Source: DASSKO01 sp035690425 (GTDB lineage: Bacteria > Actinomycetota > Actinomycetes > Propionibacteriales > Nocardioidaceae). From it: DNA of 42,492 bases. Positions 41,779-42,492 of the stretch are shown in pieces (within the stretch, counting starts at the first letter, position 1; the number at the start of each line of letters is the position of its first letter). A program made the position numbers and the translations under genes. The stretch spans positions 1-42,492 of the forward strand of contig DASSKO010000060.1 of assembly GCA_035690425.1 (NCBI GenBank), given 5' to 3'. The notes beneath the pieces were generated by a model, which was given only the letters and a program-made list of their open reading frames with translations, ran no database searches and was not told the origin of the DNA.

Positions 41779-42492
41779 TGAATCGCCCCGGGTTTCGTGG
41801 AGGCTCGGTTACTTGGATCCGGCCTCGGTGAGGACCGGGTTCTCAGGGTAGTGGCTGGGCTGTTGGTTGGCCCAGAATGACTGCTCGCACTCGGCCGGTG
41901 GGACGTGCTTGAGCTCGCCGTGGAGCCTGCGGTGGTTGAACCAATCGACGTACTCGGCGACGGCGATCTCGACGTCACCGACGGACTTCCAGCCGCCCTT
42001 GGGGCGCATCACGGGGTTGCGGATGCACTCGGCCTTGAACAGCGAGTTCAGCGCCTCGGCCATCGCGTTGTCATAGCTGTCCCCCTTGCTGCCAACGGAT
42101 GCGACGGCCTCGGCCTCGGCGAGCCGCTCGGTGTAGCGGATCGCTCGATATTGCACGCCGCGGTCGCTGTGATGGGTGAGTCCGATGACGTCCTGGCCGG
42201 CGCGCTGCCGGGCCCACAGCGCCATGTCGAGGGCGTCCAGGGCGAGGTCGGTGCGCAGGCTGGTGGAGACCTGCCAGCCCACCACCATGCGGGAGAACAC
42301 GTCGAGCACGAACGCCACGTAGACCCAGCCAGCATGGGTGCGGACATAGGTCAGGTCCGCCACCCACAACAGGTTCGGCGCATCGGCGACGAACTGCCGC
42401 TCGACGTGGTCGGCCGGACGCGCGGTCTCAGCACCCTCACCGAGGGTGGTCTTGCGGGTCCTCTCCCGCGGGATCCCGCGCAGTCCCTCGGC
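41779..42492 (-). mobile_element. IS3-family insertion sequence (right part outside window)
   Basis: The element end is placed at 41779, where sequence beginning TGAATCGCCCCGGGTTT (the TG-start typical of IS3 termini) follows directly on the interrupted sulfotransferase codons. The transposase stop is 30 bases inside. The other end, the orfA frame and any target duplication are beyond the window, so the exact boundary is inferred from the break in paralogue homology. Confidence 0.7.
41809..42492 (-). CDS. IS3-family transposase OrfB, partial (5' end outside window)
   Basis: The frame is open from the right edge to TAA at 41809-41811, about 227 codons. The rve integrase core has all three acidic residues: D in WVADLTYV, D in HHSDRGVQY and E in NAMAEALNSLFKAE, followed by the family end block WFNHRRLHGELKHVPPAE. 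Upstream residues (GLRGIPRERTRKTT) match the OrfB linker. It should catalyse copy-out transposition together with OrfA through a frameshift product, but that part is not visible. Confidence 0.92.
   Translation of the reverse strand, partial: AEGLRGIPRERTRKTTLGEGAETARPADHVERQFVADAPNLLWVADLTYVRTHAGWVYVAFVLDVFSRMVVGWQVSTSLRTDLALDALDMALWARQRAGQDVIGLTHHSDRGVQYRAIRYTERLAEAEAVASVGSKGDSYDNAMAEALNSLFKAECIRNPVMRPKGGWKSVGDVEIAVAEYVDWFNHRRLHGELKHVPPAECEQSFWANQQPSHYPENPVLTEAGSK

Overview
The window is very GC-rich, uses GTG starts freely and has short, overlapping operon junctions. Gene content (hpt-ftsH-folE-folP-folB-folK-DUF3180, a DUF2342-type zincin next to tilS, a tuberculostearate-type tmsA/tmsB pair) points to a high-GC actinobacterium. 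A Nocardioidaceae-like genus is my best guess; this is an inference from gene order, not from a search.

Layout. (1) 1-220: C-terminal tail of an ISL3-type transposase, its probable right terminal repeat, and a palindromic repeat. (2) 221-2960, minus: an FAD oxidoreductase and a CFA-synthase-like methyltransferase that together look like the tmsA-tmsB route to 10-methyl branched fatty acids. (3) 3162-4241: PAP2-family membrane phosphatase/transferase. (4) 4297-7324: a TPP riboswitch followed by an ECF-type thiamine-precursor importer (ykoE-ykoD-ykoC). (5) 7414-9426: divergent inorganic pyrophosphatase and PBP4-type D-Ala-D-Ala carboxypeptidase. (6) 9481-11636: a second TPP riboswitch, tenA and an MFS transporter. 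(7) 11687-14172, minus: ZIP-family protein, a subtilase with no visible signal peptide, and a small protein resembling a subtilase propeptide. (8) 14347-24049: housekeeping block of zincin, tilS, hpt, ftsH, folE, folP, an NTF2-like gene, folB, folK and DUF3180. It is interrupted between hpt and ftsH by an AbiEi-like gene bounded on both sides by the same twin-hairpin repeat. (9) 24229-24858: coiled-coil membrane protein. (10) 24989-41778: a surface-glycan locus.

The glycan locus is the most unusual part. It opens with a single uninterrupted reading frame joining an APS/PAPS reductase (CysH, sulfite-producing) to UDP-sulfoquinovose synthase (SqdB, sulfite-consuming). It continues with an SDR epimerase, several glycosyltransferases (one of about 1,400 residues with three C-terminal beta-rich repeats), two methyltransferase-like proteins and a PAPS-type sulfotransferase-like protein. 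A GT4-GT2 gene pair occurs twice in opposite orientation (27.1-29.7 kb minus, 38.8-41.4 kb plus). A second sulfotransferase-like gene survives only as a 3' fragment cut by an IS3-family element that runs off the right edge. My working model is a cell-surface polysaccharide or glycoprotein glycan carrying sulfoquinovose and possibly sulfate esters, with sulfite channelled or co-produced by the fused enzyme.

Two dispersed palindrome families recur in intergenic regions: a GGTACC-centred one at about 0.15 and 24.1 kb, and a TTGGCACGGGG one at about 17.0 and 18.2 kb. No tRNA, rRNA or CRISPR array was seen.
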